64,000 bases of DNA from Alcaligenes sp. SDU_A2 (GTDB lineage Bacteria; Pseudomonadota; Gammaproteobacteria; Burkholderiales; Burkholderiaceae_B): contig NZ_CP151273.1 in assembly GCF_038237375.1 (NCBI RefSeq), positions 2,356,001-2,420,000 of the forward strand, given 5' to 3'. Each line of letters opens with the position of its first letter. Positions within the stretch are counted from its first letter, which is position 1. Below are positions 53,185 through 61,852 of the stretch, one piece after another. The position numbers were made by a program, and so were the translations under genes. A model generated the notes under the pieces. That model saw only the letters and a list, made by a program, of their open reading frames with translations. It had not been told where the DNA came from and made no database searches.

Positions 53185-54837
53185 ATGCGTGACAACCACC
53201 CCATCACCCAACATGAAACACAGGTACCCGACAAGGTCTACCTGATCTCCAAAACAGACCTGCAAGGCCGCATCACCTACGCCAACCCTGCTTTTATCGA
53301 AATCAGCGGTTTCAGCCACGAAGAACTGATCGGTTCGCACCACAATATCGTGCGTCACCCGCATATGCCCAGCGCCCTGTTCCAGGATCTGTGGCACACC
53401 CTGCAACAGCAACGTCCTTGGTCCGGCCTGATCAAGAACCGGCGCAAGGACGGTGGTTTTTACTGGGTCAAGGCACGCGTCATCCCCTTGGTGGAACGAG
53501 GCCGGGTCAATGGCTATGCCTCTGTGCGCGTACGTCCGTCGGCCGACGAGATCGCCCAGGCGCAAAGCCTGTACCAGAGCATTGCTCAACACGGCTTGCG
53601 CGGCTATCGCATCCAGGAAGGCCAATTGCAGGCCACCGGCTGGCGCGCGGCGGCACGCACCCTGTTGCAGCCGCTGAACCGCAGCCTGCGCGCCAGCCTG
53701 CTGCGCTTTGGAATGCTGACCGGCGGCCTGCTGACCCTGTGCGCCGGACTGCTGGCCGGCAGCGGCGCGCCCGCCGCGTACTTGACCGGTAGCTTGGGCG
53801 CGCTGAGCCTGGTCGGCTTGATCACGCTGGCCTATGGCTGGATCGTCACCCAACGCATGATGCGCCCCCTGCACAGCGCCACCCACATCGCTCAGCAGAT
53901 CGCAACCGGCAACCTGCTGATCGAACTCAACCCCGAACACACGCGCAGCCAGGAAGTGGCGCAGCTCTACTTCTATATGGACATGATGCGCAAAAGCCTA
54001 CTGGGCCTGGCCCGCGATGTACACCAAGGCATCCAATCCTCGCTGGACGTATCCACCCAACTCGAAGATGGAAACCGCCAACTCTCCAGCCGGACTTCGG
54101 CCCAATCCGGTTCCCTGCAACGCACGGCAGCCAGCATGGAAGAACTCACCATTACCGTGCAGCAGACCGCCGACAATGCCCGACTGGCCAATCAGCTGGC
54201 CGATCAAAGCCTGTCCACCGCCAGACGCGGCGGCGAAGTCGTACAGGATATGGTCAACACCATGCAGGATATCCACAGCAGTTCCGAGCGTATCGGCGAT
54301 ATCGTGGCCATGATTGAAGGGCTGGCTTTTCAGACCAATATTCTGGCGCTGAACGCCGCCGTAGAATCCGCCCGCGCCGGCGAAGCCGGACGCGGCTTTG
54401 CCGTCGTGGCAGGCGAAGTACGCAGTCTGGCCCAGAAAAGCGCCCAAGCGGCCGGAGAAATCAAGACACTGGTCGAAGACTCCCTGGAGCGCATGTCCGT
54501 AGGCGCGCGCCACGCCGACCGGGCCAGAGCCACCATGGAAGAAATCATGGAATCAGTCTCCAATGTCACCCACCTGATCAACGAAATATCGACCGCCTCG
54601 AACGAACAGGCCAGCGGACTGGCCCAAATCAACGATGCCGTCTCTAATATGGACAGGGACACCAACGACAACGCCGATCTGGCGCTCAGCCTGGGGCATA
54701 CGGTCAGCCAACTGAGCCAACAGGCGCTGGAGCTGAAACTGTCCATCCAGTTACTGAACACCGGCCATCGACGCTCCGCCTACATACCCGACCCGGACTC
54801 TACACAGGAACCTATCCCTCTGCTTAAAGTCGCTTGA
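53185..54837 (+). CDS. Aer-like methyl-accepting chemotaxis protein, second paralogue
   Basis: A 550-residue chemoreceptor with the same order of domains as the preceding gene: PAS (ISKTDLQGRITYANPAFIEISGFSHEELIG), two helices, HAMP-like linker and signalling domain with the same tip (AFQTNILALNAAVESARAGEAGRGFAVVAGEVR). The C-terminus lacks an obvious CheR/CheB tether pentapeptide. The 248 bases in front are A-rich, with no clear promoter. It arose by tandem duplication; differences concentrate in the helices and linker. Confidence 0.92.
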   Translation: MRDNHPITQHETQVPDKVYLISKTDLQGRITYANPAFIEISGFSHEELIGSHHNIVRHPHMPSALFQDLWHTLQQQRPWSGLIKNRRKDGGFYWVKARVIPLVERGRVNGYASVRVRPSADEIAQAQSLYQSIAQHGLRGYRIQEGQLQATGWRAAARTLLQPLNRSLRASLLRFGMLTGGLLTLCAGLLAGSGAPAAYLTGSLGALSLVGLITLAYGWIVTQRMMRPLHSATHIAQQIATGNLLIELNPEHTRSQEVAQLYFYMDMMRKSLLGLARDVHQGIQSSLDVSTQLEDGNRQLSSRTSAQSGSLQRTAASMEELTITVQQTADNARLANQLADQSLSTARRGGEVVQDMVNTMQDIHSSSERIGDIVAMIEGLAFQTNILALNAAVESARAGEAGRGFAVVAGEVRSLAQKSAQAAGEIKTLVEDSLERMSVGARHADRARATMEEIMESVSNVTHLINEISTASNEQASGLAQINDAVSNMDRDTNDNADLALSLGHTVSQLSQQALELKLSIQLLNTGHRRSAYIPDPDSTQEPIPLLKVA

Positions 54838-55080
54838 GCAATGGCGCAAACCACTCGTCCGAGCCTAATGCCTTGGCACCGGGCGGATTGCGCTGCCCTT
54901 ACAGGCACATTGACCTGAGACGCCAAGGGCTGGATCATAAAGACGCATCCACCACTTTGCTCAAGGCGCATGCGTAGCAGCACTTTCCCACCAGCAAAGT
55001 GCCAACCCTCTTTATGACGCCGGCTCTTGGGGCGTATCTGCACCGGGGCGCATGGCGTACCATGCCCAGGAGAGCTGACC

Positions 55081-55644
55081 ATGCCCGACACCCTGAAACT
55101 GGACTATGCCATCGCCCCGTGCGATTTCGGCTTCATGTTGGCAGCCATGCACGGCAAAAAACTGATCGCTGCCAGCCTGGGCGACAATCAGGCAGTCATG
55201 CGTGCCGAACTGCAAGCGCGTTTTCCTGCTGCCCAACTGCAGCAAACGGACCCCGCCGCGATCCCTGCTTTGCACGTCCTGACGGATTACCTGCATGCGC
55301 CCGGCAAGGTACCAGATATCCCGCTGGAGCTGCATGGCACCGATTTCCAATTGCGCGTATGGACGGCGCTGCGCAGCATACCGCCCGGCCAGACACGCAG
55401 CTACACCGACATCGCCCGCGCCATCGGCGAACCGGCGGCGACCCGCGCCGTTGCCCGAGCCTGCGCCCGCAACCCCATTGCCCTGCTCATCCCTTGCCAT
55501 CGGGTTCTGCGCAGCGACGGCGGTATTACCGGCTACCGCTGGGGCGTCGAACGAAAAAAAGCCATCATCAAGCACGAAAAAGCGTTCACCGAGTCCTTAC
55601 CGCCGCAACGACCGCCAAGCCCCAAAAAGAAAGACAATCCCTGA
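55081..55644 (+). CDS. Methylated-DNA-protein-cysteine methyltransferase (Ogt/Ada C-terminal type)
   Basis: A 187-residue DNA-repair protein that transfers alkyl groups from O6-alkylguanine to its own cysteine, Cys139 in IPCHRV. The helix-turn-helix (TRSYTDIARAIGEPAATRAVARACARNP) is present. There is no Ada N-terminal domain. ATG 55081 has AGGAG nine bases upstream. The tail is basic (PPSPKKKDNP). It is convergent with the DUF445 gene. Confidence 0.92.
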   Translation: MPDTLKLDYAIAPCDFGFMLAAMHGKKLIAASLGDNQAVMRAELQARFPAAQLQQTDPAAIPALHVLTDYLHAPGKVPDIPLELHGTDFQLRVWTALRSIPPGQTRSYTDIARAIGEPAATRAVARACARNPIALLIPCHRVLRSDGGITGYRWGVERKKAIIKHEKAFTESLPPQRPPSPKKKDNP

Positions 55645-55685
55645 CCAAGACCGCCGCCATCACCAGCGCCAGCGCCAGCGGCGCA

Positions 55686-56993
55686 TTACACCGCCCCCAG
55701 CAGCAACAGGCCATGCAACGCCACCCCCACCAGCCCGCCGACCAGCGTGCCGTTAAAGCGGATATATTGCAGATCCGTGCCCACTGTCAGCTCCAGCTCC
55801 CGGACCAGATCCTTGTCATCCCAGTTGCGCACCGTGCGCGAAATATGCTCTTTTGCCCCCTCGCGCACATGCTCGGCCAATCCGGCTGCCGCCGCCAAGA
55901 TGTGCTCATTCAGCGTGATTCGCAGTTGCTCGTCCTGCTCCAGCCGCCGTCCCAAATCCAGCGCCACCTGCTGCACGTGCGCGGCAACGGCGGAATCCTT
56001 TTTGTCCAGATCGACTCGCAAGGCGCGCATCACATCGTTCCACAAGCCATCTATATAGGCACCCACTTCCTGGTGGCGCAACAAACGCTGCTTGATGGAC
56101 TCGACCTGCGCCATCAGCGCGGGATCGTGGCCAAGACGCTGTATATAAGCCTGGACCCATTGCTCGTAATCCCGGCGCAACTCGTGATCGGGCTGACTTA
56201 AAATGCCATGCACTTCGTCCACCAGCGCCCGGGCCAGCTTATCGGCCAACTTGTCAGACAATTCATCTACCGAAACCACCACGCCCACGACTTTCAACAG
56301 GCTTGGCCACTCGCGCTCGGCATAACGCCGCAAAACAGCGGCAACCCGCTGCTTGACGGTCTCGTCGGCCAGATAGCCGCCCAACTGCTGCAACATTTCG
56401 TCGAGCAACAGCTGATGACGGCCATTGCGAGTCAGCAAGCCCAGCACCTCGGATGCGGAACCCGCCAGATTGATTCTGCTCAGATACGCACGCACGCCAT
56501 CGGTCAAGGCCCGTTTGACACTGTCCTCGTCCAGCAGACGCAAGGCCTCGCGCAAGGCGGTCTGCACATAGCCCGCCACCACCCGGCTTTGCTCCGGACC
56601 GGACAGCCACTGCCCCAGCCGAGCCGCCGGGTTCAATGCCTTGAGCTTATCCAGAATCGTGGCCGAATCCAGAAAATGGTCCCGCACAAAAACCGCCAGG
56701 CTATCGCCCAGGCTATTCTTTTTATTGGGAATAATGGCGGTGTGCGGCAAAGGCAGCCCCAGCGGTCGACGAAACAAAGCGACCACGGCAAACCAATCGG
56801 CCAGCGCCCCCACCGTCGCCGCCTCGCTAAACGCCCGCAGCCACGGCCACAGGCCAGCAAGCGGTGCAGCGGCACCTTGGCGCATCATGGCATGGCTGAG
56901 CAAAAACACCCCGACCATGATGCCCAAAAGCACCAAGGCAGCCAATTTCATGCGGCGCAGACGGCGTTCGGGGTTGGTTTGAGTAAAGGACAT
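55686..56993 (-). CDS. DUF445-family membrane protein
   Basis: A 435-residue protein with a hydrophobic helix at the N-terminus (about residues 15-34), the DUF445 core WPWLRAFSEAATVGALADWFAVVALFRRPLGLPLPHTAIIP, a long helical middle, and a C-terminal membrane helix (GTLVGGLVGVALHGLLLL). Homologues are widespread and uncharacterised. It stands alone. No role can be inferred from the neighbours. Confidence 0.82.
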   Translation of the reverse strand: MSFTQTNPERRLRRMKLAALVLLGIMVGVFLLSHAMMRQGAAAPLAGLWPWLRAFSEAATVGALADWFAVVALFRRPLGLPLPHTAIIPNKKNSLGDSLAVFVRDHFLDSATILDKLKALNPAARLGQWLSGPEQSRVVAGYVQTALREALRLLDEDSVKRALTDGVRAYLSRINLAGSASEVLGLLTRNGRHQLLLDEMLQQLGGYLADETVKQRVAAVLRRYAEREWPSLLKVVGVVVSVDELSDKLADKLARALVDEVHGILSQPDHELRRDYEQWVQAYIQRLGHDPALMAQVESIKQRLLRHQEVGAYIDGLWNDVMRALRVDLDKKDSAVAAHVQQVALDLGRRLEQDEQLRITLNEHILAAAAGLAEHVREGAKEHISRTVRNWDDKDLVRELELTVGTDLQYIRFNGTLVGGLVGVALHGLLLLGAV

Positions 56994-57090
56994 AAGCGCT
57001 GTGCAAGTTTACAGACAGAGCTCACCCAGTCTGCAATCACGACCCATCAAAAATGCTCAACGCAAGAATTAGACATGGTCCCGACAAAAA

Positions 57091-58389
57091 CTACGCAGCC
57101 TCGAACTCTTCACTGGCGTTCTCGAACGGTAAGTAACCTTTATAGACCAGTTGATTACGAACTACGGACGGATGCACACCGAACTTACGCGCCGCCGATT
57201 GCAAGACCTCGAGCGTTGGATTAGTAAGGTCAATCAGTCGCTGCAAATCGTCAAAAGGGCATAAGAGATTATTCGCAAACGCACGTTGAAACTTCTGGCG
57301 GTCTGTTTTAGTGCGACTGACAACACCAAAACCAGCATCTCTGTGCCAAATTGCATCACCAAGCTGCCGGGCAAGCTCAAAACGGCGATCATAAGGCTTG
57401 ACCGTCTGCAACGCCAACTTAGACCTTGTGCCATCGCTTAACCGAGCACCATACGGCAAAGCCCTGGCCGTCGCCGTAGCAGCTTTCAAATCGGCCCACC
57501 GGGCCTTAAACATATCTTCAAAAACCTGGTGACTCAGCCAACCCTTGGGCACGCCGATAATAGAGCGTAATTCTATAGCCGCGACTTGAGCCATTTCCCA
57601 CGGACTTGCGTAATCGGACAGGCTCAAATCAGTCAAGCTATCGGCCAGGCTTAAATCGGCATGCACACCCGATGCGCGTGTAGCCTCTATCGCCCTATCC
57701 AAAGCCTGCGCGGCGTCGACACCTGGCTGGGCCTGGGCCGCTTCTTCAACCCCTTGCTCCCCCGCAACGCCTTCGAGTTTAATCAAACCGTCAATGACCT
57801 CGTCAGGGGCTGCATCCGGGTCAAACCCCAAACACGCCTCCAGACGTCGCCATGCGGCAAGCTCGGAGTCCTGGCGCTCAGCCGCGATTTGCGCTAGCAA
57901 TATCTTTAAGGCCCCGCCGTCCTCGGCTCTGGCGCAATGCTCAAGAACATCCTCGAAAAAAACATCCAAGACTTGTTCGTAGCGTAACGCCGACACCATA
58001 CTCAATTTGAACGGCGAATATCTTTGAGAACCGGCAACCATACTGCCACCCACGCAAGGCGCAAAAGCGATACGACTGCCTACGCTAAAAATCATAGCGG
58101 GAGGCCATAACGCACCACCACAGGCCGAATTTAGCTCATGACGCAAACGCCAATCCACCGACGGGGCTCGATTATCCCGGATGGTCTCCCATCGAAGACG
58201 CCACCAATGGTCAGCAAACCAAAATGCCAGAGATAGCGCGGATGCTCGAAAACAATCCCGCATCGTCTGAGTTTCGGTATCCTCAATACGCGAAATGACT
58301 TTATCTCCCACTTTCAGGAAGATTTCGGCGACATCATCGCTACCTGCAGGCCACTGTGCAGAAAGCGTAAGATCATGCGAATCAATCAT
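57091..58389 (-). CDS. Large protein of a two-gene module with a degenerate ImmA/IrrE-like domain
   Basis: A 432-residue cytosolic protein. Residues 50-150 carry a motif-rich region (FWFADHWWRLRWE, then GGALWPP). Residues 330-420 read like an ImmA/IrrE peptidase domain: RRFELARQLGD aligns with the family's RRFTLAHELGH, FQRAFANNLLCPFDDL with the NAFAAELLMP helix, and ARKFGVHPSVVRNQLVYKGYL with the terminal helix-turn-helix-like segment. The zinc site HExxH is RQLGD (341-345), so both histidines and the glutamate are gone and no protease activity is expected. The ATG at 58389 overlaps the upstream stop (ATGA). GC is lower than on either side. Function unknown. Confidence 0.65.
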   Translation of the reverse strand: MIDSHDLTLSAQWPAGSDDVAEIFLKVGDKVISRIEDTETQTMRDCFRASALSLAFWFADHWWRLRWETIRDNRAPSVDWRLRHELNSACGGALWPPAMIFSVGSRIAFAPCVGGSMVAGSQRYSPFKLSMVSALRYEQVLDVFFEDVLEHCARAEDGGALKILLAQIAAERQDSELAAWRRLEACLGFDPDAAPDEVIDGLIKLEGVAGEQGVEEAAQAQPGVDAAQALDRAIEATRASGVHADLSLADSLTDLSLSDYASPWEMAQVAAIELRSIIGVPKGWLSHQVFEDMFKARWADLKAATATARALPYGARLSDGTRSKLALQTVKPYDRRFELARQLGDAIWHRDAGFGVVSRTKTDRQKFQRAFANNLLCPFDDLQRLIDLTNPTLEVLQSAARKFGVHPSVVRNQLVYKGYLPFENASEEFEAA

Positions 58390-58925
58390 CGGTAAAAAGT
58401 CTCCGCCGCCACGATGGCAGCCCGCAGGTCTGGATCTTGTGCTGCTGGGTTCTCCTGTGCGCGACAAACCTCTGCGACCCTAGCCAGCACCCGTTTCGCA
58501 AACGCATCCCCCGAAAGCAATGGATAACCATGATACTGGGCCTGGGCCACATTTGTCATCCGCAGCTCAAACACCCAACCGCTTTCATCAACCGTCCATA
58601 ACAGGCTGGGCACCTCGCCTACGTGTTGCTCCGACCATAAGCCCAGCATCACTGCCCGCCGCAAAAGGGCGGGAATCCGACTGGCGCTCTCTTTCCCGAA
58701 AGACGCGTGCGCATCGCAGTACGTTCTGTCGACATCCATGCCCGCATAAGGGGCCAGACCATACGCGTCCGGCTTATATTTATGCTTGGAATACGCCCCA
58801 TATCGCACACACTCGGCCAAAGCCAGTCTAGATTCAAGCGCCGGTAAGACGGAAACCAGACGCCGCTTCACATTATTGCGCGAGCGCTGAACGACAATAC
58901 GGGAAGGCGGTTTTTTTCTAGGCAT
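58386..58925 (-). CDS. Small protein of the two-gene module, unknown family
   Basis: A 179-residue basic protein (starts MPRKKPPSRIVVQRSRNNVKR). A conserved-looking stretch runs from GAYSKHKYKPDAYGLAPYAG (43-62) to WVFELRMTNVAQAQYHGYPL (117-136), with several Trp and His. No signal, membrane helix or known catalytic motif is visible. The stop overlaps the start of the 432-residue gene, so the two proteins are co-translated. It could be an effector or a nucleic-acid-binding partner of the larger protein. The longer in-frame start at 59027 has no better ribosome-binding site. Confidence 0.6.
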   Translation of the reverse strand: MPRKKPPSRIVVQRSRNNVKRRLVSVLPALESRLALAECVRYGAYSKHKYKPDAYGLAPYAGMDVDRTYCDAHASFGKESASRIPALLRRAVMLGLWSEQHVGEVPSLLWTVDESGWVFELRMTNVAQAQYHGYPLLSGDAFAKRVLARVAEVCRAQENPAAQDPDLRAAIVAAETFYR

Positions 58926-59091
58926 CAAGAACTCATCAGTAACGCACGGGCCATAGTCAAACCAGCCCAGCAGTGAACCAATCGCTACGAGTAATTTAAC
59001 GCCAAACCGGCCATGAGCAGGTGCCAAAACAGTCCGGTCAAGGACGCACCCAACACACAGACCAGTTCCCTTGCCGCTTCGCCCGCTCTCG
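58926..59091. other. Gap between VWA operon end and the two-gene module
   Basis: 166 bp on the same strand. It should hold the promoter of the two-gene module. No clear -35/-10 pair or terminator was identified. Confidence 0.3.
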
Positions 59092-60546
59092 CTATCTACA
59101 CGCCTGCGCCGTCCGCTCTACCGCTTCCACGGTCGCCTCCCTTAGGGCCAAGGGGATCTGACTGGCTTGCTGTGGGGCCAGGACAATGCCGCCGGTCGCC
59201 TGCGCGACACACGCCGCCAAGCCCTGCCCTGTGATGTCAACCACATTGATACGCAGCCGGGGTTTCGTTTGCGCCAACTCCTGCGCCAGCGCGCAGACAT
59301 CTTTTTCGCATCCGTCACCACCATCGACAAACAAAACGATCAGTGCATCCCGCTCCACCCCATCAATCCGGCTGGCGGCCAAGGACAAGGCATCGGCCAG
59401 GTTCGTGCTGTTCTCCGGCTCAATACCCCGAACCAGGCTCTTTAACTGCTCGCGCCGCCCATCGGCAAACCCTCCCCAATACTGAGCAGGCCGGCAGTCG
59501 GGCGAAAAAGACACCAGGTGAATATCCTGCCGTGCCGGCAAGCCATCCACCATGGCAGCAAACGCCTGTCGCGCCGCATCGATGCGCGTCGTTCCCAAAA
59601 ACAGATCCTGAGCGCGCCGACGCGCGTCTCCGGTCAATGCCTGGCGCTGCTCTTCATTCATCTCGAAGAACCAATCCTGATCCTCTATGCTCGCATCCAC
59701 GCTCAAGCGCATGGAACCGGATGTATCAAACACAATGTAAAGCTCGGGGCCTAATGTCCGGCCCTCCTCGTCCTTGGCGCATATCGGTGCCAAGGACGCT
59801 GACACTGGAACACCTCCCGGACCGACACGCGCCCCGGACTCTGGCGATAAGCCCTGATTTAAGGTTTCGGCTGCCGGGGAAACACGGTTTGAACCCGCTC
59901 CCCACGCAAAAGCAGGCCACTTGAACCACCAGCACAACAATACAAGCAGGATCAGCAACAGCAATGCCGCCAAATAATACGGCCACCTTGATGGGTATTG
60001 TCTCTGGTCAGCATGCTCCGGCACACCATGACTATTTGCGTCTGCCCCCAAATCCGCGGCAAGGGGAGCAGCCTCGGCAGCCGCCCCGGCTCGCAAGGGT
60101 GCCGACATAGCCGTCGTCGTGTCTGCCTGTATCAAAGGCTGCGACAAGAATTCGGGGTTCTGGCTCAACACCCAAAGCGGTTTACCGCCAACATCATACA
60201 GAGCCCCTGTCAGGCCACTGTCCAGGAAAGAAGCCAAAGCACGAGCCTGCTCTCCGGCACCACGCCCGTCCAGACTACGGACCAGTCCCCGCAGACGATC
60301 GACGGCCTGCGTCCAGCGCGCACGCAATGCCTGCTGCTGGACAGGCGACAGATCGCTCTGGGCCCTGGCCTGCCCTTGCAGCTCCGTCCACCAGGCACCC
60401 GTCCCGGAGGCTCCGGGGGCGACTGCCTGATAGCTTGCAAAAAGCGGGGCCAACAGCCCCGCCTGCTGACGCAGCATCAATAAAACGTGCTGATACTGCG
60501 CATAGGCGTCGGAGGGCCCGACAGAATCAAGTACGACACGTTGCAT
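59092..60546 (-). CDS. Membrane protein with a periplasmic von Willebrand factor A domain
   Basis: A 484-residue protein. Residues 1-185 are cytoplasmic and helical, with a short GALYDVGGKPLWVL segment; one membrane helix follows (about 189-207); residues 265-484 form a VWA domain. The metal-ion site is complete: Asp-Thr-Ser-Gly-Ser at 274-278, the threonine in STNLADAL and the aspartate in LFVDGGDG. Several cysteines suggest an oxidising compartment. It is the last gene of a five-gene minus-strand operon. T6SS kinase PpkA also ends in a periplasmic VWA domain, but no kinase domain is present here. Confidence 0.75.
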   Translation of the reverse strand: MQRVVLDSVGPSDAYAQYQHVLLMLRQQAGLLAPLFASYQAVAPGASGTGAWWTELQGQARAQSDLSPVQQQALRARWTQAVDRLRGLVRSLDGRGAGEQARALASFLDSGLTGALYDVGGKPLWVLSQNPEFLSQPLIQADTTTAMSAPLRAGAAAEAAPLAADLGADANSHGVPEHADQRQYPSRWPYYLAALLLLILLVLLCWWFKWPAFAWGAGSNRVSPAAETLNQGLSPESGARVGPGGVPVSASLAPICAKDEEGRTLGPELYIVFDTSGSMRLSVDASIEDQDWFFEMNEEQRQALTGDARRRAQDLFLGTTRIDAARQAFAAMVDGLPARQDIHLVSFSPDCRPAQYWGGFADGRREQLKSLVRGIEPENSTNLADALSLAASRIDGVERDALIVLFVDGGDGCEKDVCALAQELAQTKPRLRINVVDITGQGLAACVAQATGGIVLAPQQASQIPLALREATVEAVERTAQACR

Positions 60547-60552
60547 AAGCGA

Positions 60553-61056
60553 CTATTCGTATCCCAGGCTGGACTGTAACGCACTGACCTTTTGCTGGAG
60601 CTGCTGCAGACGTTGCTGCTTTTGCGCCAACATGGCCGGGCTATTGTCTTCGCTGGCCTTGTTGATGTCTTTCAGATCCTTGTCCAGAGCCGAAAGCTTG
60701 GCCTGCACACCGGCCTCCTGACCTTTGCTGGCCTGCAAACTACGAATCAACTGGCCCATGGAACGGTTCAGCTCGACCTGCTTGCGCCGCTGTTGGGCCA
60801 GACTCGCTTTGGTCTGGCTCTGCTGAGCCAGAATGTCCCGATAGACTTGATGAAACAGTGCATTGGCCTCCTGACTGCTCAGCAGCATCTGCTCGCGCTG
60901 ATCAATGTGCTGACGATACGCACCAGACGTATCGCAACTGAGCTTAGTCAGAAACCCGGAGTCCTTATCAGATGGATCGCACTGGCTCATCGTCGTTGCA
61001 CAACCGGCCAGCAGGACACTGCCCGCAAGAGGCACCCAGCGTAGAAATAGTCGCAT
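60553..61056 (-). CDS. Coiled-coil lipoprotein
   Basis: A 167-residue lipoprotein with lipobox LLAGC and a mature part dominated by a long coiled coil (about residues 55-165, rich in Gln, Leu, Lys). Six bases separate it from the VWA gene and nine from the next lipoprotein. It could correspond in role to TagQ, the outer-membrane lipoprotein of the T6SS signalling branch, though similarity in sequence cannot be claimed. Confidence 0.7.
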   Translation of the reverse strand: MRLFLRWVPLAGSVLLAGCATTMSQCDPSDKDSGFLTKLSCDTSGAYRQHIDQREQMLLSSQEANALFHQVYRDILAQQSQTKASLAQQRRKQVELNRSMGQLIRSLQASKGQEAGVQAKLSALDKDLKDINKASEDNSPAMLAQKQQRLQQLQQKVSALQSSLGYE

Positions 61057-61065
61057 AAGTCCCTC

Positions 61066-61800
61066 TTAACCCAGGGTAATAGCCGAGCGCATGGTGTAGA
61101 GGTCTTCTACCTCTTTCTCCAGCACAGCCACTTTCAGGTTCATTTGATCGATCTGGCGATCCAGCTTCTTGATCTCCGCGCCCTTTTTGCTGTCTTTACG
61201 CTCGGCATCGGCGACATCACGGTACTGGTTCACCTTTTCCTTCATATTGTTCAAGTCTTTATTCAAGACTTCAATATTCTTGTCGACGCGGGCCAACTGC
61301 TTTTCCGCCTGCTTCTTTTCGACCGTTTTATCTTTCAGGTTCTTTTGAAGGTCGGCGATCTGTTTTTTATCATCAGCAATCACTTGCTTGGCCGTCGCCG
61401 TACGTTCGACGATGTGCGCCGTATCTTTTTCCACATCGGCCTGCATGGCAGCCAGGCGTTCGGTCGTGTTTGCATATTCGCTGCGGCGCTGATCAAGATA
61501 ATAATTCGCGCCCATCGCCACACCACATGCAGCCACGCCCGCGATCACCGAACATGCCAGCTTGTTGCTCGAATTGGACACCATGCAAGCCAGCACCCCT
61601 GCGGTCGCCGCACCCGCGCACGCCGTAAATCCGGATTTGCTGAAAAACTGCGCATCATTACCTTGCGTCAGACGGGAATCGGCTTGGGTGCCCGACAGCA
61701 TATTGCTTCCGGTACTGGCGCAACCCGACAGCAATGCAACGCCCAGCATCAGGCTGCCGATCAAGACACGGGGGGTAAAACGGGATGCTTTTTTTTGCAT
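61066..61800 (-). CDS. Lipoprotein with glycine-zipper-like segment and long coiled coil
   Basis: A 244-residue lipoprotein (lipobox LLSGC). Residues 55-100 are Ala/Gly/Cys-rich and hydrophobic (ACAGAATAGVLACMVS and CSVIAGVAACGVAMGANYYL), resembling glycine-zipper domains that associate with membranes. Residues 105-240 form a long charged coiled coil. It sits between the formylglycine-enzyme-fold gene and a second lipoprotein, so it probably bridges envelope layers in the same complex. Confidence 0.7.
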   Translation of the reverse strand: MQKKASRFTPRVLIGSLMLGVALLSGCASTGSNMLSGTQADSRLTQGNDAQFFSKSGFTACAGAATAGVLACMVSNSSNKLACSVIAGVAACGVAMGANYYLDQRRSEYANTTERLAAMQADVEKDTAHIVERTATAKQVIADDKKQIADLQKNLKDKTVEKKQAEKQLARVDKNIEVLNKDLNNMKEKVNQYRDVADAERKDSKKGAEIKKLDRQIDQMNLKVAVLEKEVEDLYTMRSAITLG

Positions 61801-61852
61801 GACTTCCTCTTCCTTTGTAAATGTAATGAAGCAACTTGCCCAAGCTTATCGA

